Shown one piece after another: positions 36,772-46,507 of a stretch of DNA of 64,000 bases (positions are counted from its first letter, which is position 1; each line of letters starts with the position of its first letter). Origin of the DNA: DASYAN01 sp963727755. GTDB lineage: Bacteria > Chloroflexota > Ktedonobacteria > Ktedonobacterales > Ktedonobacteraceae. A model generated the notes under the pieces. It saw nothing but the letters and a program-made list of their open reading frames with translations, was not told where the DNA came from and did not search any database. Both the position numbers and the translations under genes were made by a program. The DNA lies in NCBI GenBank assembly GCA_963727755.1, contig CAVSHN010000016.1, positions 62,001-126,000 of the forward strand, given 5' to 3'.

Positions 36772-37204
36772 TTAGCGTACTCCAGCTCTAGCCAGACGCG
36801 CCGCTAGAGCCTGCGCTAAGCGCTCTTGATCTGGCTCCACTCGGACGTAGAGAGCGTGTCGCCCGTACGACAAAATGAGCCTCAACATCGTCTGTAAGGA
36901 AGATCTCTTTTGCAAATGCAATTGCATCTTCCTGGCTAAATTCCTTGCAAGAGCAAATATCGATGTCAACCTCGCCGTATTCCGGCCAGGCATGTAGACT
37001 GACATGGCTCTGGGCAATCACAACAAAACCCGACAGGCCAGCGTCCAAAGGATTAGACGTTTCGATATCATACAGGTGAACAGGACTGACCTTCTCCATA
37101 CCGATACGAGAGGGGTACTCGTCCAGCACGCGCCGCATAAGTGGCTCGTTACTCAGAATTTCCCGCTCGATATTGTAAAGCTCCAGCATCAGATGGACAA
37201 GCAT
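36772..37204 (-). CDS. speD: S-adenosylmethionine decarboxylase proenzyme (frameshift near the end)
   Basis: Bacterial class 1 SpeD supplying aminopropyl groups for spermidine. The self-cleavage site is SHVSLHAWPEYGEVDIDICSC, where the Ser becomes the pyruvoyl group. An AGGAGG lies 8 nt before the ATG at 37204. In the raw frame the last 24 residues turn Ser/Arg/Gly-rich and stop at 36788. A one-base shift near 36862 instead gives GRHALYVRVEPDQERLAQAL and a stop at 36772, more like a native C-terminus. Directly upstream of speB. Confidence 0.87.
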
Positions 37205-37502
37205 CACATTTTCCTCCTACATATCTTTCAGGCTACGCAGGTTATGACCCTATAAGATCGGTGCTCTTCCTGCAAAAATTATCGATAATATCAGCTACCG
37301 CATGTAATAGTGGTGGCATTCCAACAAAAATACTTATGTGCTTAATTTCTACGCACTGTTTGATATTATACATTAAGTTGTCAAGCTAATAACAACAAAA
37401 GTGGTGGAATTTGTATCTAATGACAAACACGGTTCTATCTAATCTCCAGCCAGCGATCTACCTAATGGGGAGTTTCCTATCTACCTAATGTCGAACCGGA
37501 TT

Positions 37503-39494
37503 TCACTCGATCATTTGTCGGCGTATCTCAATGATCTGGTCACGCAATTGGGCTGCCTTCTCAAACTCCAATTGTTTGGCCGCTACTCGCATCTGTGACT
37601 CGAGATCCTTGATAAGACGAAGGGCGTCATCTTTGGGAATACCTGTCAGTGTTGCGACAGCTTTCTCGTCAGTTGTCTGGCTACCTGCTCCACTCATGGC
37701 TTTAAGGCGTTCTGAGAGCGTCTTGACTTCCTTATGGATACCGCGTGGTGTGACGTGGTGCTTCTCGTTATAGGCCGTCTGAAGCTTACGACGACGATTG
37801 GTCTCGTCAATTGCACGTTGCATCGACCTTGTGGTTCTATCTGCATACATGATCACACTACCCTCAACATGGCGAGCTGCCCGGCCAATGATCTCGAATC
37901 AGCGATCCTTCTGAGCGTAAGAAACCCTCTTTATCCGCATCCAGAATGACAACAAGTGATACTTCGGGCAGATCCAGTCCTTCACGCAGCAGGTTGATAC
38001 CGACAACTACGTCGTAGACACCCAGGCGCAGATCACGCAGGATCTCGACACGCTCGATCGTATCGATCTCAGAGTGTAGATAGTGCACTTTGATGTTTAG
38101 TTCTTGCAGGTAGTCAGCGAGATCTTCAGCCATCTTCTTGGTAAGTGTTGTTACTAGCACACGCTGTCCTTTGGAGACACGCTGGCGAATTTCGGCTAAG
38201 AGATCATCGATCTGCCCCTTGGTTGGTCGGACACTGAGGTCTGGATCAAGCAGTCCAGTTGGACGAATGAGCTGTTCGACAATTGCTTCACTATGTTCGT
38301 ACTCATATGGGCCAGGGGTAGCCGAGACGCATAACATCTGGTTGATCTCGCTTTCAAACTCGGTAAAGGTCAATGGACGGTTATCGATTGCTGATGGCAA
38401 GCGGAAGCCGTAATCGACGAGTACTTGCTTGCGTGAGCGATCACCTGCAAACATACCACGCACCTGTGGAAGGGCAACGTGCGATTCATCTACAACTAAG
38501 AGATAATTATCGGACATGTAATCAAGCAGCGTCCAGGGCTGTTCTCCCGCCCCCCGGCCTGCCAGATGCCGTGAGTAGTTCTCAACGCCCGAACAGAAGC
38601 CTGTCTCTCGTAACATCTCGATGTCAAAGTTGGTGCGTTGCTTAAGACGCGCTGCCTCAAGCAATTTTCCCTCGGCCTCCAGTACTGCCAGACGTTCTGC
38701 TAATTCTTGCTCAATCAGTTCTATCGCATGATTCAGCCGTTCGTGGGTCGTAACCCAGTGTTTGGCAGGATAAACATCCAAGAGTTGACGCTTACCGAGA
38801 ATCTCGCCTGTCAGCGGATCTATATCAGTCATACGCTCGATTTCATCGCCGAAGAACTCGATGCGTACGGCTACATCCTCATACGCTGGAAATATCTCTA
38901 AGACATCGCCACGCACACGAAAACGACCTCGCATGAAGTTGGTATCGTTGCGTTCATATTGAATATCTGTCAGGTGACGCAATATTTTGTCGCGGCGTCG
39001 TTCTTCCCCTACTTTGAGCACGAGCACAACTTCTCCGTATTCTTCAGGGCTACCTAGGCCATAGATACAGGAGACAGAGGCAACGATGAGCACGTCACGC
39101 CGCTCGAAGAGGCTGCGCGTGGTAGAGAGACGCAATTTCTCGATCTCTTCATTGAGCATGCTCTCCTTTTCCACATAGGTATCTGTACGTGGAATATAGG
39201 CCTCAGGCTGATAATAGTCATAATAGGAAACAAAATACTCAACAGCGTTATTAGGAAAAATTCTTTGTACTCGCTGTAGAGCTGGGCTGCAAGAGTCTTG
39301 TTCGGGGCCAGAACGAGGGTGGGTCGTTGTACCTGCTCAATGATTTTTGCTACGGTGTACGTTTTACCACTTCCGGTTACGCCTAAGAGTGTTTGATATT
39401 TGTTGCCGTTACGGATACTCTCTACGAGCTGAGCAATGGCTTGAGGCTGATCTCCCATAGGTTCAAATGGGGCTTCTACTTTAAATGCTGGCAT
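37503..39494 (-). CDS. uvrB: excinuclease ABC subunit B (two frameshifts)
   Basis: UvrB, the damage-verifying helicase-like subunit of nucleotide excision repair. Three frames join. 39494 to about 39255 has FEPMGDQPQAIAQL and Walker A GVTGSGKTYT. The middle frame has the beta-hairpin NAVEYFVSYYDYYQPEAYIP and SVSCIYGLGSPEEYG through GINLLREGLDLPEVSLVVILDADKEGFLRSE. 37503 to about 37890 has IIGRAARHVEGSVIMYAD and the C-terminal UVR motif. One shift is a T5 run in KEFFPNN near 39258, the other follows SLIR near 37890. The gene is conserved throughout, so assembly error is likely. Confidence 0.92.
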
Positions 39495-39604
39495 GTTGTG
39501 TTTCCCTATGGTTCTTGACTAGAATTCTTTTTCAATGTCCCCTCATTATATCATCACCGTTATCCAGAACTTAGACAAATATAGACAAGCCATCTTTGAT
39601 GTCT

Positions 39605-39709
39605 GGTTCCTGCTTCGACGAGAGAAGTTTCACTTGATATCGCTACCAAGCCAGAGCTTCTCTCTCCACAGGCGTTGCGTTCCCGTGTAACTCACGGTAC
39701 GTTTCTGCT
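39605..39709 (-). ncRNA. omegaRNA-like right end of the tnpB element
   Basis: Directly 3' of tnpB on its strand: a CCGTG-taactCACGG hairpin, then GGGAACGCAACGCCTGTGG, then a long GAGAGAAG...CTTCTCTC stem (39620-39664), ending GAAGCAGGAACC. This layout is typical of IS200/IS605 right ends, which encode the guide RNA scaffold used by TnpB. The guide would be the flanking sequence at and below about 39604. The assignment rests on position and structure. Confidence 0.55.
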
Positions 39710-40852
39710 TAAGCTGCTTGCTCTAAATTTTCTTCAGTTTGTGCAAGATTGCATGCTGCATTATAATCTCTGTCTGCAACATATCCACATCTCTCACAAA
39801 CAAAGAGGCGATCATCTAAAGCTTGATCTTCATCTACCCATCCACAGCAAGAACATGTTTTTGAGGATGGAAACCATCTACTCACAGTATTAACCGTTGA
39901 GCCGTATCTCTCAGCTTTGTAGGTGATCTGACGCTTAAACTCGTACATGCCCACATCGCCCACTGCTTCTGCTCATTTTGCGGTTTGCCATCATGCCCTT
40001 CACATTCAAATCCTCAAGAACAATCACGCGTGGCTTGGTTTTCGCTATAGCGTTTGTTGCTTGATGGAGTGCATTGGCACGAATACGGGCTATTCTGGCA
40101 TGCATTCTGGCAAGACTACGGGCCGATTGCTTGCGGTTCTTGGAACCTTTCTTCTTGCGGCAATGGCGGCGTCCAAGTCGAGCCAGTTTTTTGAGGTTTT
40201 TGCGCAGGGCTTTCGGATTTTCGAACGAGGAGGCCTCAGAGGTCGTAGCAAGAGTCTTGACGCCTAAATCGACACCGAGCACCGATCCTGTTGCCTGAAC
40301 AGGACTCTCGACTTCTTCTTCAACCTGCACGGAAACAAACCAGCGTCCTGCTTTCTCAGAGACCGTGGCATTGAGGATGTGAACATCAGAGGTTGGCAAA
40401 TAGTTAGCTTCCTTGAGTTTTAGTAAGCCAAGTCGAGGAAGCTGAATATGCTTCTCGTACACATGGATGGCTCCTGTTAAACGAAAGCTTCCAATGCCTT
40501 TTTTCTTTGTCTTAAATTTAGGATAGCCAAGTTTGCCTTTAAACTTGCCAACCTTCTTCTTTTTTACATTGTTGAAAAAGTTCTTAAACGCTTTTTCTAG
40601 ATTGCGCAAGGCTTCTTGTGGAGCGCACTTTGAGACATCGTACATCCAAGGATAAGCTGTCTTCTTCAGGGCATTGAGTTCTTTATGCAAATCGATGGCT
40701 GTGGGAGTTTTGCGGCCAGCTGCATATTCCTCTTGATAACGGCGGAGCCCCCAATTATATGCAAAACGTGCAGTACCCGCATGCTGAAGACAAGCCATGA
40801 TTTGAGCCTTATTCAAGTCCAGCTTCGTTTTATAGCCTCTAGTGATCTTCAC
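39709..40852 (-). CDS. tnpB: TnpB RNA-guided endonuclease (frameshifted)
   Basis: About 380 aa reconstructed. N-terminal helix-turn-helix start (GYKTKLDLNKAQ, FAYNWGLRRYQEEY). RuvC catalytic Asp in GVDLGVKTLA, Glu in IVLEDLNVKGMM, Asp in DRDYNAACNLAQ. Zinc finger with two Cys pairs, CSCC and CERC. The frame breaks near 39955 (ANRKMSR | AVGDVGMYEFKRQ), a one-base insertion that would remove the zinc finger and last catalytic Asp if real. TnpB cuts DNA guided by the right-end RNA. Confidence 0.88.
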
Positions 40853-40874
40853 TGCTCTTCACTGCTTTCTTCAT

Positions 40875-40896
40875 CCCCATAGCTCAAAGCAAGGGG
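40875..40896. repeat. left-end hairpin of the tnpB element
   Basis: CCCC, 14 nt, GGGG, about 20-45 bp upstream of the tnpB start codon. Subterminal hairpins of this kind are the binding sites of Y1 transposases in IS200/IS605 elements. The assignment is by position. Confidence 0.45.
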
Positions 40897-40954
40897 TCTT
40901 CTGACGCGAGGTATGATAAGCCAGACAACCTCAAGGTCCTCCATAGGCGAGATC

Positions 40955-41471
40955 TCAGCCCAACAAGTAGCTCCCTTTGAGGTCACGACGAAGTATCGCC
41001 TTTTGTTCTTCTTCGCTCTTCTCTCGCCCGCTTTTACTGTTTTTCTGTTTTTGCTCCTCTTCTTGTGGGTTAAGCGGATCTTGGAATACTGTCAGGGGAG
41101 AGGCCATGGCTGATGCGAACTCACCAATCATGATCTCTTCTAGGAACGTAGAAGGTCTTGTTTCTGCCTTTTTGTTATTTTCTGATGGAGGTGCACCTTT
41201 TGATTTGTATATCGGTATTACCTGGGAAAATCTCGGTTGTTGGTTCATTAGCTATTGCTGTCGCTTCTTGTGACACTGAAGATATCTGTGTAACGGCAGA
41301 TGCGTCTAGTGCAAAGCAATTTCCATCGATTTCAATAAAAATGCCTAGACCAGCTCGTAGATCTGCAAGTTGCTGACGCAGCTCTTGGTTTTCGGCTTGC
41401 AGTGCATCCATAGCCTGTTGCTGTCTCGACAATTCCTGCGTGATAAGGTCAAAGCTGTTGCTGTTCATCAT
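40955..41471 (-). CDS. coiled-coil protein of unknown function (frameshifted)
   Basis: Two frames appear to be one gene of about 170 aa. The first starts MNSNSFDLITQELSRQQQAM and has a coiled coil (DALQAENQELRQQLADLRAG) followed by GIFIEIDGNCFAL. The second continues QVIPIYKSKGAPPSENNKKAETRPSTFLEEIMIGEFASAMASP with an acidic/lysine-rich end (EEEQKQKN...). The join is near 41215. The family is not recognised. It sits just downstream of a ribbon-helix-helix protein on the same strand, an accessory-type pair. Confidence 0.6.
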
Positions 41472-41494
41472 TGCGCTGCCTTCTTCGTGACACT

Positions 41495-41602
41495 CTAAAC
41501 CTCTGAGATTTTGGGTGAGCTTCTGAGGTCATTCTGTTTGCTAACCTCTCTGATCTGTTCCAACAGATGAGCAGGAAACCGCACAGTGAGTGTCTTTATC
41601 AT
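41495..41602 (-). CDS. short ribbon-helix-helix (CopG-like) protein, possibly truncated
   Basis: 35 aa. MIKTLTVRFPAHLLEQIREVSKQND is a ribbon-helix-helix start: a beta strand, then helix A. The second helix is poor and the frame stops early, so a frameshift or truncation is likely. Upstream of the coiled-coil gene on the same strand (24 bp to its start). RHH proteins are often antitoxins or plasmid-type regulators, but no toxin fold is recognisable here. Confidence 0.5.
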   Translation of the reverse strand: MIKTLTVRFPAHLLEQIREVSKQNDLRSSPKISEV

Positions 41603-41793
41603 ATCTCTTATGTAGATTAGTATCACACTATCTCAGCTGCCTGTCAAGAGGGCACGCTTTCAGGGTTCCACCAACAATCTGGGGCTAAGCTGCCGCATCC
41701 CACTGGACATTAAGACGCTGGCCCTGTAAAGCAACAACAGCGGTGGCATTGAGACGTTGCCATCGCATACCACGCTTCTTCATCCCAACCAGA

Positions 41794-42355
41794 TCAGCAT
41801 GGATCGACCTCGTGCAACCTCTGTTCCGACTGAATGCTCTGCATGATAATAAGACCAACGGGACACTTGAGGCATGTGTTCCTCTTCTTTATGGAATATA
41901 CGAGGTTGTGACTCATGGGACAGTTGTGATGCTTGGGACACGCGTTCCTCTTCTTCATGCGATATACGAGATTGTGACTATTGTGACTATTGTAACACTC
42001 GGGACACGTGCTACTTTCCTTTATACGATATACAAGATTGTGACTATTGTGACACTCGGGACACGTGTTACTTTCCTTTATGCTATATACGAGATTGTGA
42101 CTAACGTGACTATTGTGACACTCGGGACACGTGTTACTTTCCTTTATGCTATATACGAGATTGTGACTAACGTGACTATTGTGACACTCGGGACACGTGT
42201 TACTTTCCTTTATGCTATATACGAGATTGTGACTAACGTGACTATTGTGACACTCGGGACACGTGTTACTTTCCTTTATGCTATATACGAGATTGTGACT
42301 AACGTGACTATTGTGACATACTTTACGGAAATTACTTGGTCTACGAGATGCATGC
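41794..42355 (-). CDS. Cys/His-rich tandem-repeat protein (zinc-knuckle-like), start frameshifted
   Basis: On the minus strand an open frame of about 185 codons repeats the 22-residue unit beginning CPECHNSHVSHNLVYSIKES. It starts near RRPSNFRKVCHNSHVSH. Four nearly identical units follow, then three diverged ones (CPECYNSHNSHNLVY, CPKHHNCPMSHNLVY, CLKCPVGL). The Cys pairs and His residues suggest metal binding. The frame has no start codon; an ATG near 42353 is one base out of frame. The plus strand is also open but its product is a monotonous hydrophobic repeat. No family recognised. Confidence 0.5.
41869..42321. repeat. 66-bp tandem repeat array
   Basis: Unit starting GGGACACGTGTTACTTTCC repeats at 42058, 42124, 42190 and 42256, identical at 66 bp. 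Older, diverged units lie at 42001 (57 bp), about 41937 and about 41871. Unit length is a multiple of three, so repeat number can vary without changing the frame on either strand. Confidence 0.9.
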
Positions 42356-42360
42356 GGATA

Positions 42361-42667
42361 TTATCAAAATGACAATATCCTCTCTTACTTAGTATAGAAC
42401 ACAAGTGATTGCTGTGTCAAGGGGAGATGACGTTGCCATGCTCACTGACATTTGGTGATACAATATGTCAGAGGCACTGCCACAAAGCTTGTGATAAGCT
42501 GTGCTTTCTTTCATTTTACATCCAGAAGTGTCGCTAAGGTGTCTAACATCTGACAATCAGCTGGATACAAAGTCAGGAACCCCATGGCTAAAGCCAGGGG
42601 GCACTCTTGCACAAAACTGGTAGCATCAAGGTAACATTCGAAGACAAGTAGATCAAGGGAAAAGAAC
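42361..42667. other. intergenic region with an IS605-type hairpin
   Basis: About 300 bp before the aldolase gene. It contains CCCC-a-TGGC-TAAA-GCCA-g-GGGG at 42580-42600, a hairpin like the left ends of IS200/IS605 elements, with no transposase nearby. The aldolase promoter must also lie here. No coding frame supported. Confidence 0.4.
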
Positions 42668-43592
42668 ATGAATGACCGTATTCGAGAAATTCTAAGCTGG
42701 TATAACAGCGAGAATCCAGGTATTCGTACCAATTTAGCCCGTATGCTCAATCATGGACGTCTGGCAGGGACTGGAAAGATGGTTATTTTGCCAGTCGACC
42801 AAGGTTTTGAGCATGGACCCGCCCGTAGCTTTGCGCCCAATCCTGCTGGCTATGATCCTCGGTACCATTTTCAGCTGGCAATTGAGTCTGGCTGTAATGC
42901 ATATGCAGCACCTCTGGGTTTTATCGAGGCTGGCGCTGCCGATTTTGCGGGTGAGATTCCTCTAATTTTAAAGTGCAATAACCATGATGTGCTCAATGAT
43001 GAGAAGGACCCTATTTCTGCTGTCACGGCGGGTGTGGAGGATGCGCTTCGCCTAGGCTGTGTAGCAGTTGGCTTCACGATTTATCCAGGGTCTACTGAGC
43101 GCACTACAATATACGAGGAATTGCGTGAATTGACACTGGAGGCCAAGGCGGCAGGTCTAGCAACCGTCGTCTGGTCATATCCTCGTGGTAGCAGCATCAG
43201 TAAAGAGGGCGAGACGGCTATCGATGTTGTCACCTATGCCGCTCAAATTGCTGCTCAACTGGGAGCCGATATTATCAAAGTGAAACTGCCTAGCGCAAAG
43301 GTCGAACTATCTGAGGCTCAGAAAGTTTACCAGAAATATGAGATCCCAGTCGCTACGCTGGCCGATCGTGTGCGCCATGTGGTCCAGAGTTTCTTTTAAT
43401 GGCCGTCGTATTGTAATCTTCTCTGGCGGCGCTACTGCCGCTGATGAGCAGGTATTTAACGAAGCCCGCGCTATTCGCGATGGAGGTGGCTTTGGGTCGA
43501 TCATCGGACGCAACTCTTTCCAACGCAAGCAGGAAGATGCATTGAAGTTCCTTCGTACAATCATAGGGATCTACGAAGGGTCAATTGCTTGA
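42668..43592 (+). CDS. class I fructose-bisphosphate aldolase, DhnA/FbaB type (frameshifted)
   Basis: About 308 aa reconstructed. The N-terminal frame has MVILPVDQGFEHGPARSFAPNPAGYDP, VGFTIYPGS and the Schiff-base Lys region GADIIKVKLPS. It stops at 43399. The other frame continues VSFNGRRIVIFSGGATAADEQVFNEARAIRDGGGFGSIIGRNSFQR, with the phosphate-binding GG and GRN motifs. One-base shift near 43385-43395. Cleaves fructose-1,6-bisphosphate in glycolysis/gluconeogenesis without a metal. AGGGAAAAGAAC precedes the ATG. Confidence 0.9.
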
Positions 43593-43686
43593 CATTCCTG
43601 TCATGTCATAGCTGGCAAAGATAGCTCAAATTCCTTCGATAGGAAATATGGGTGATTATCAGCTACTCAGGCCTATAATTACCGAT

Positions 43687-43725
43687 AAACATCTATGACG
43701 CCATTATAATGGTGTCATAGATGTT
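43687..43725. terminator. bidirectional terminator between aldolase and trxB
   Basis: AAACATCTATGAC-g-CCAT, loop TATA, ATGG-t-GTCATAGATGTTT: a near-perfect long stem with A/T tracts on both sides, between convergent genes. Confidence 0.8.
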
Positions 43726-43750
43726 TCTTTAATCTTATCTGCGTCTAATC

Positions 43751-44710
43751 TCAGTTCTCGACACCGACTTCCAGGCCATGGCTCTCTAGCCAGCGTTCCA
43801 GATCGATAGCAGCGCGGCAGCCATCACCAGCAGCCGTGATGGCCTGACGGTAGCGATGATCAGTAACATCGCCAGCAGCAAAGACACCTGGGATATTCGT
43901 CATCGTATGCTCAACAGGGATAATATAACCTGCTGCATCCATGTTAAGACTTCCCTTGAACAAATCGGTATTTGGTTGGTGTCCGATAGCCAGGAAGACA
44001 CCCTGCACTGGCAGTTTTTGCTCATCCCCTGTACGTACATTGCGGATTTGCACGCCAGTAACAGCATCGTCACCGAGAATATCTACCACTTCTGACTCCA
44101 TGATGAAGCTGATTTTGGGGTTGTTACGTGCACGATCTTGCATAATTTTGCTGGCACGGAAGATATCTCGACGATGAATAATCGTGACATGGTTAACATA
44201 GCGTGTCAGAAAGATAGCTTCTTCCATTGCTGTATCACCACCACCTATGACTACCACATCTTTGCCCTTGAAGAAGAAACCATCACAGGTAGCACAGGCA
44301 GTTACACCTCGACCCTGCAAACGCTTCTCATTAGGCAAACCCAACCATTTGGCACTGGCTCCAGTGGCAATGATAATAGCCTGAGACTGGTATTCTGCCG
44401 TATCTGTCTTAACGAGAAACGGATGCTTTGAAAAATCAACCGAGATAACATCCTCAGACACTAATTCGGCACCAAATTTTGCCGCCTGCTTCTCGAATTT
44501 TTCCATCATTTCCGGACCAAGAATGCCATCTTCAAAACCGGGATAATTTTCGACTTCGCTGGTCAACATCAACTGTCCACCTGCTTGGTAACCCTGAAGC
44601 ACGAGTACGGAGAGATTAGCACGCGCCGCGTAAATGGCAGAGGTATAGCCTGCCGGGCCTGAGCCGATGGTAATAACGCCATAGATTTTGGGCATAGATA
44701 TATTCCTCAC
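43751..44710 (-). CDS. trxB: thioredoxin reductase
   Basis: 319 aa NADPH-dependent flavoenzyme. FAD-binding GSGPAGYTSAIYAARA, redox-active CATC in GVTACATCDGFFFKG, NADPH-binding GGGDTAMEEAIFLTRYV, and the C-terminal FAD motif GVFAAGDVTDHRYRQAITAAGDGCRAA. Complete. Keeps cytosolic thioredoxin reduced and would supply electrons for MsrB about 1.3 kb away. Confidence 0.95.
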   Translation of the reverse strand: MRNISMPKIYGVITIGSGPAGYTSAIYAARANLSVLVLQGYQAGGQLMLTSEVENYPGFEDGILGPEMMEKFEKQAAKFGAELVSEDVISVDFSKHPFLVKTDTAEYQSQAIIIATGASAKWLGLPNEKRLQGRGVTACATCDGFFFKGKDVVVIGGGDTAMEEAIFLTRYVNHVTIIHRRDIFRASKIMQDRARNNPKISFIMESEVVDILGDDAVTGVQIRNVRTGDEQKLPVQGVFLAIGHQPNTDLFKGSLNMDAAGYIIPVEHTMTNIPGVFAAGDVTDHRYRQAITAAGDGCRAAIDLERWLESHGLEVGVEN

Positions 44711-45149
44711 GCTAACTTCGATAAGACTGCCTCATGCCTCATGGATTTTTGAACAGGCATGAACGTATCCATTACTGGCAGGAACCTAGCCGTCTTATTT
44801 CAGAGATCAAAGTATTCTGTTTTCTGCTTACATTAACATCCGAAGTGACCGTTTTATGCCCTAGCGAAATTTAGCCTGATAACAGAGTTTGTCCCTTCTT
44901 CCCACTACTACATCTCTCTTCAGGAAAGTGTACTCGCAAAATGTCCTTTTTTCTCTTGAAAATATCCTCATTGATCAGATATCATCTTTATGGAGAGTAG
45001 TTTCAGTTAGAAATGCACAAAGAGAGACTCTTCTACTGGATCGCGAAAGGCTTTCACTAGCAACCTCTCAAAAGTTAGCGACAGCAAACTCATCTCCGAG
45101 AAATTTAATCTAGTTAGCTTAGAAAGAATGTGAAGGTATAGATAATCAA
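44711..45149. other. intergenic region
   Basis: 439 bp between the divergent trxB and a small hypothetical gene. It must contain the trxB promoter. Nothing else recognised; the short frames here have no ribosome-binding site or sensible composition. Confidence 0.4.
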
Positions 45150-45389
45150 TTGCCTAAATGGCTTGACAAAGAAAAAATTGAAGATCCAGGTGAAAAGCAG
45201 CCAACAAAGAAGGTTCGTTACTTTACCCCACTACATCCGGCCGATGAAGCATCTGAGTCAACGCCTACTGATCAAGCACAGGATACGCCACTTAGTAATC
45301 TTATTGCTGCTGGCGCTAAGAGGATTGTTGCATCCTTAGCGCATTTAGCTCAGATGCGATTTGCTCTCTTCTCTGCCTTCATGCTATAA
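45150..45389 (+). CDS. small hypothetical protein
   Basis: 79 aa from a TTG start (GAAGG 12 nt upstream). The N-terminal half is charged and hydrophilic (PKWLDKEKIEDPGEKQPTKKVRYFTPLHP), the middle acidic and Thr/Asp-rich, the C-terminus amphipathic to hydrophobic (KRIVASLAHLAQMRFALFSAFML). Composition looks coding; no family recognised. Could be a peripheral membrane protein. Confidence 0.4.
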   Translation: MPKWLDKEKIEDPGEKQPTKKVRYFTPLHPADEASESTPTDQAQDTPLSNLIAAGAKRIVASLAHLAQMRFALFSAFML

Positions 45390-45611
45390 TAGGTGCAAAT
45401 GTCATAGCATCTAACCACAGTTCATTATCCAAAAAACTGTGTCGGAATTGATTTGCCAACGCTTCTCTTGGTCTAGAGGTGTTGAGAGGTTTTGAGCGTT
45501 CCCATTCAAAACGCTCGCTCGTATAAGGATACAGAGCACGAAGAAAGGGGATGTGACGCTTCTCCCAACCTCACACATGAGATGGGTTTCTGCGTTGCGA
45601 AAAAAAAACTG

Positions 45612-46013
45612 ATGATAGAACAAAACCAACAATCAACAATTGAAACTAGTGTCATCACACTGACTCCCACCGCAGAGAATAAGGTTCGTGAACTCCTTGA
45701 GCAAGAGAATGATCCTAGCTTGGGTCTGCGCATATTTGTTGCAGGAGGCGGTTGTTCAGGTCTCCAATATGGGATGACTCTCGATGAAGAGCAGGAGGGC
45801 GATACCGTCATTCCTATCACAAACTTTAAGGTCTTTGTTGATGATATGAGCCTAGGCTATATTACTGGCAGCGAAGTTGATTACGTGGATAGCTTAATGG
45901 GCGCAGGCTTTACCGTAAATAATCCAAATGCTGTCTCGTCCTGCGGTTGTGGGCATTCTTTCAAGACTGCCAATGATGCAGGCGAAGCCAGAGGTTGCGG
46001 TTGCAGCCACTAA
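45612..46013 (+). CDS. IscA/ErpA-type iron-sulfur cluster carrier
   Basis: 133 aa from the ATG at 45612; the frame is open 40 codons further upstream but that part is not conserved. A-type carrier motifs: ITLTPTAENKVRELLEQEN, the first Cys in VAGGGCSGLQYGM, and the C-terminal SSCGCGHSF pair. An extra Cys-rich tail (RGCGCSH) follows. It receives and donates Fe-S clusters during maturation. msrB starts 6 bp later, so the two are co-transcribed. Confidence 0.88.
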   Translation: MIEQNQQSTIETSVITLTPTAENKVRELLEQENDPSLGLRIFVAGGGCSGLQYGMTLDEEQEGDTVIPITNFKVFVDDMSLGYITGSEVDYVDSLMGAGFTVNNPNAVSSCGCGHSFKTANDAGEARGCGCSH

Positions 46014-46019
46014 ATTAAG

Positions 46020-46463
46020 ATGAGTAATTTACGAAATCTACCTGAATCTTACTGGAAGGATAAACTGACTCCAGAGCAGTACCAGATCTGCCGTCTCAAG
46101 GGAACGGAGCGTGCCTTTAGCGGGGCCCTCTACAATAACCATGAAAAGGGCATGTATGAGTGCGCAGCCTGTGGACAGTCGCTCTTCTCCTCGGATACCA
46201 AGTTTGACTCAGGTACGGGATGGCCAAGCTTTGACAGTCCCATTAACTCCGCTCATGTGGAACTACATGAAGACCACTCACACTTCATGGTACGTACAGA
46301 GGTGGTGTGTAAAAACTGCGGTGCACACTTAGGACACGTCTTTAACGATGGTCCACGTGAGACCACAGGAGAGCGCTATTGTATCAATTCAGTTGCACTC
46401 AACTTCCACCCACAGGATACAGATGTCGAGCAAGAGAACTGTCCCGACGAAGAACAACATTAA
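46020..46463 (+). CDS. msrB: peptide-methionine (R)-S-oxide reductase
   Basis: 147 aa. Reduces methionine-R-sulfoxide in proteins using thioredoxin. Zinc site formed by CAAC and CKNC pairs, active-site Cys in ERYCINSVALNF, and the GTGWPSF and GHVFNDGP signatures. Six bases after the Fe-S carrier gene. Followed by a bidirectional terminator. Confidence 0.95.
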   Translation: MSNLRNLPESYWKDKLTPEQYQICRLKGTERAFSGALYNNHEKGMYECAACGQSLFSSDTKFDSGTGWPSFDSPINSAHVELHEDHSHFMVRTEVVCKNCGAHLGHVFNDGPRETTGERYCINSVALNFHPQDTDVEQENCPDEEQH

Positions 46464-46472
46464 AAAGAAAAG

Positions 46473-46504
46473 CAAAGCTCTCTAGGAAAATCTAGGGAGC
46501 TTTG
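46473..46504. terminator. bidirectional terminator
   Basis: CAAAGCTCTCTAG, 6-nt loop, CTAGGGAGCTTTG pairs over 13 positions with one mismatch, between the convergent msrB and PAC2 genes. Confidence 0.75.
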
Positions 46505-46507
46505 GGA

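Larger units (their letters stand above)
39605..40900 (-). mobile_element. IS200/IS605-family tnpB-only element
   Basis: About 1.3 kb: a left-end hairpin CCCC-N14-GGGG at 40875-40896, a tnpB gene and a structured right end at 39605-39709. No tnpA (Y1 transposase) or serine resolvase is present, so it would need a helper in trans. It sits about 110 bp upstream of the uvrB start. Exact ends are not marked by target duplications in this family and are estimated. Confidence 0.6.

Noticed and set aside
41869..42321. CRISPR array
   Set aside because: Units are contiguous 66-bp copies with no unique spacers and no cas genes nearby.
41743..42372. 209-codon plus-strand ORF across the 66-bp repeats
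   Set aside because: Its product is a repetitive hydrophobic string with no RBS or domain. The minus frame keeps Cys/His motifs through the diverged units, and neighbouring accessory genes are on the minus strand.
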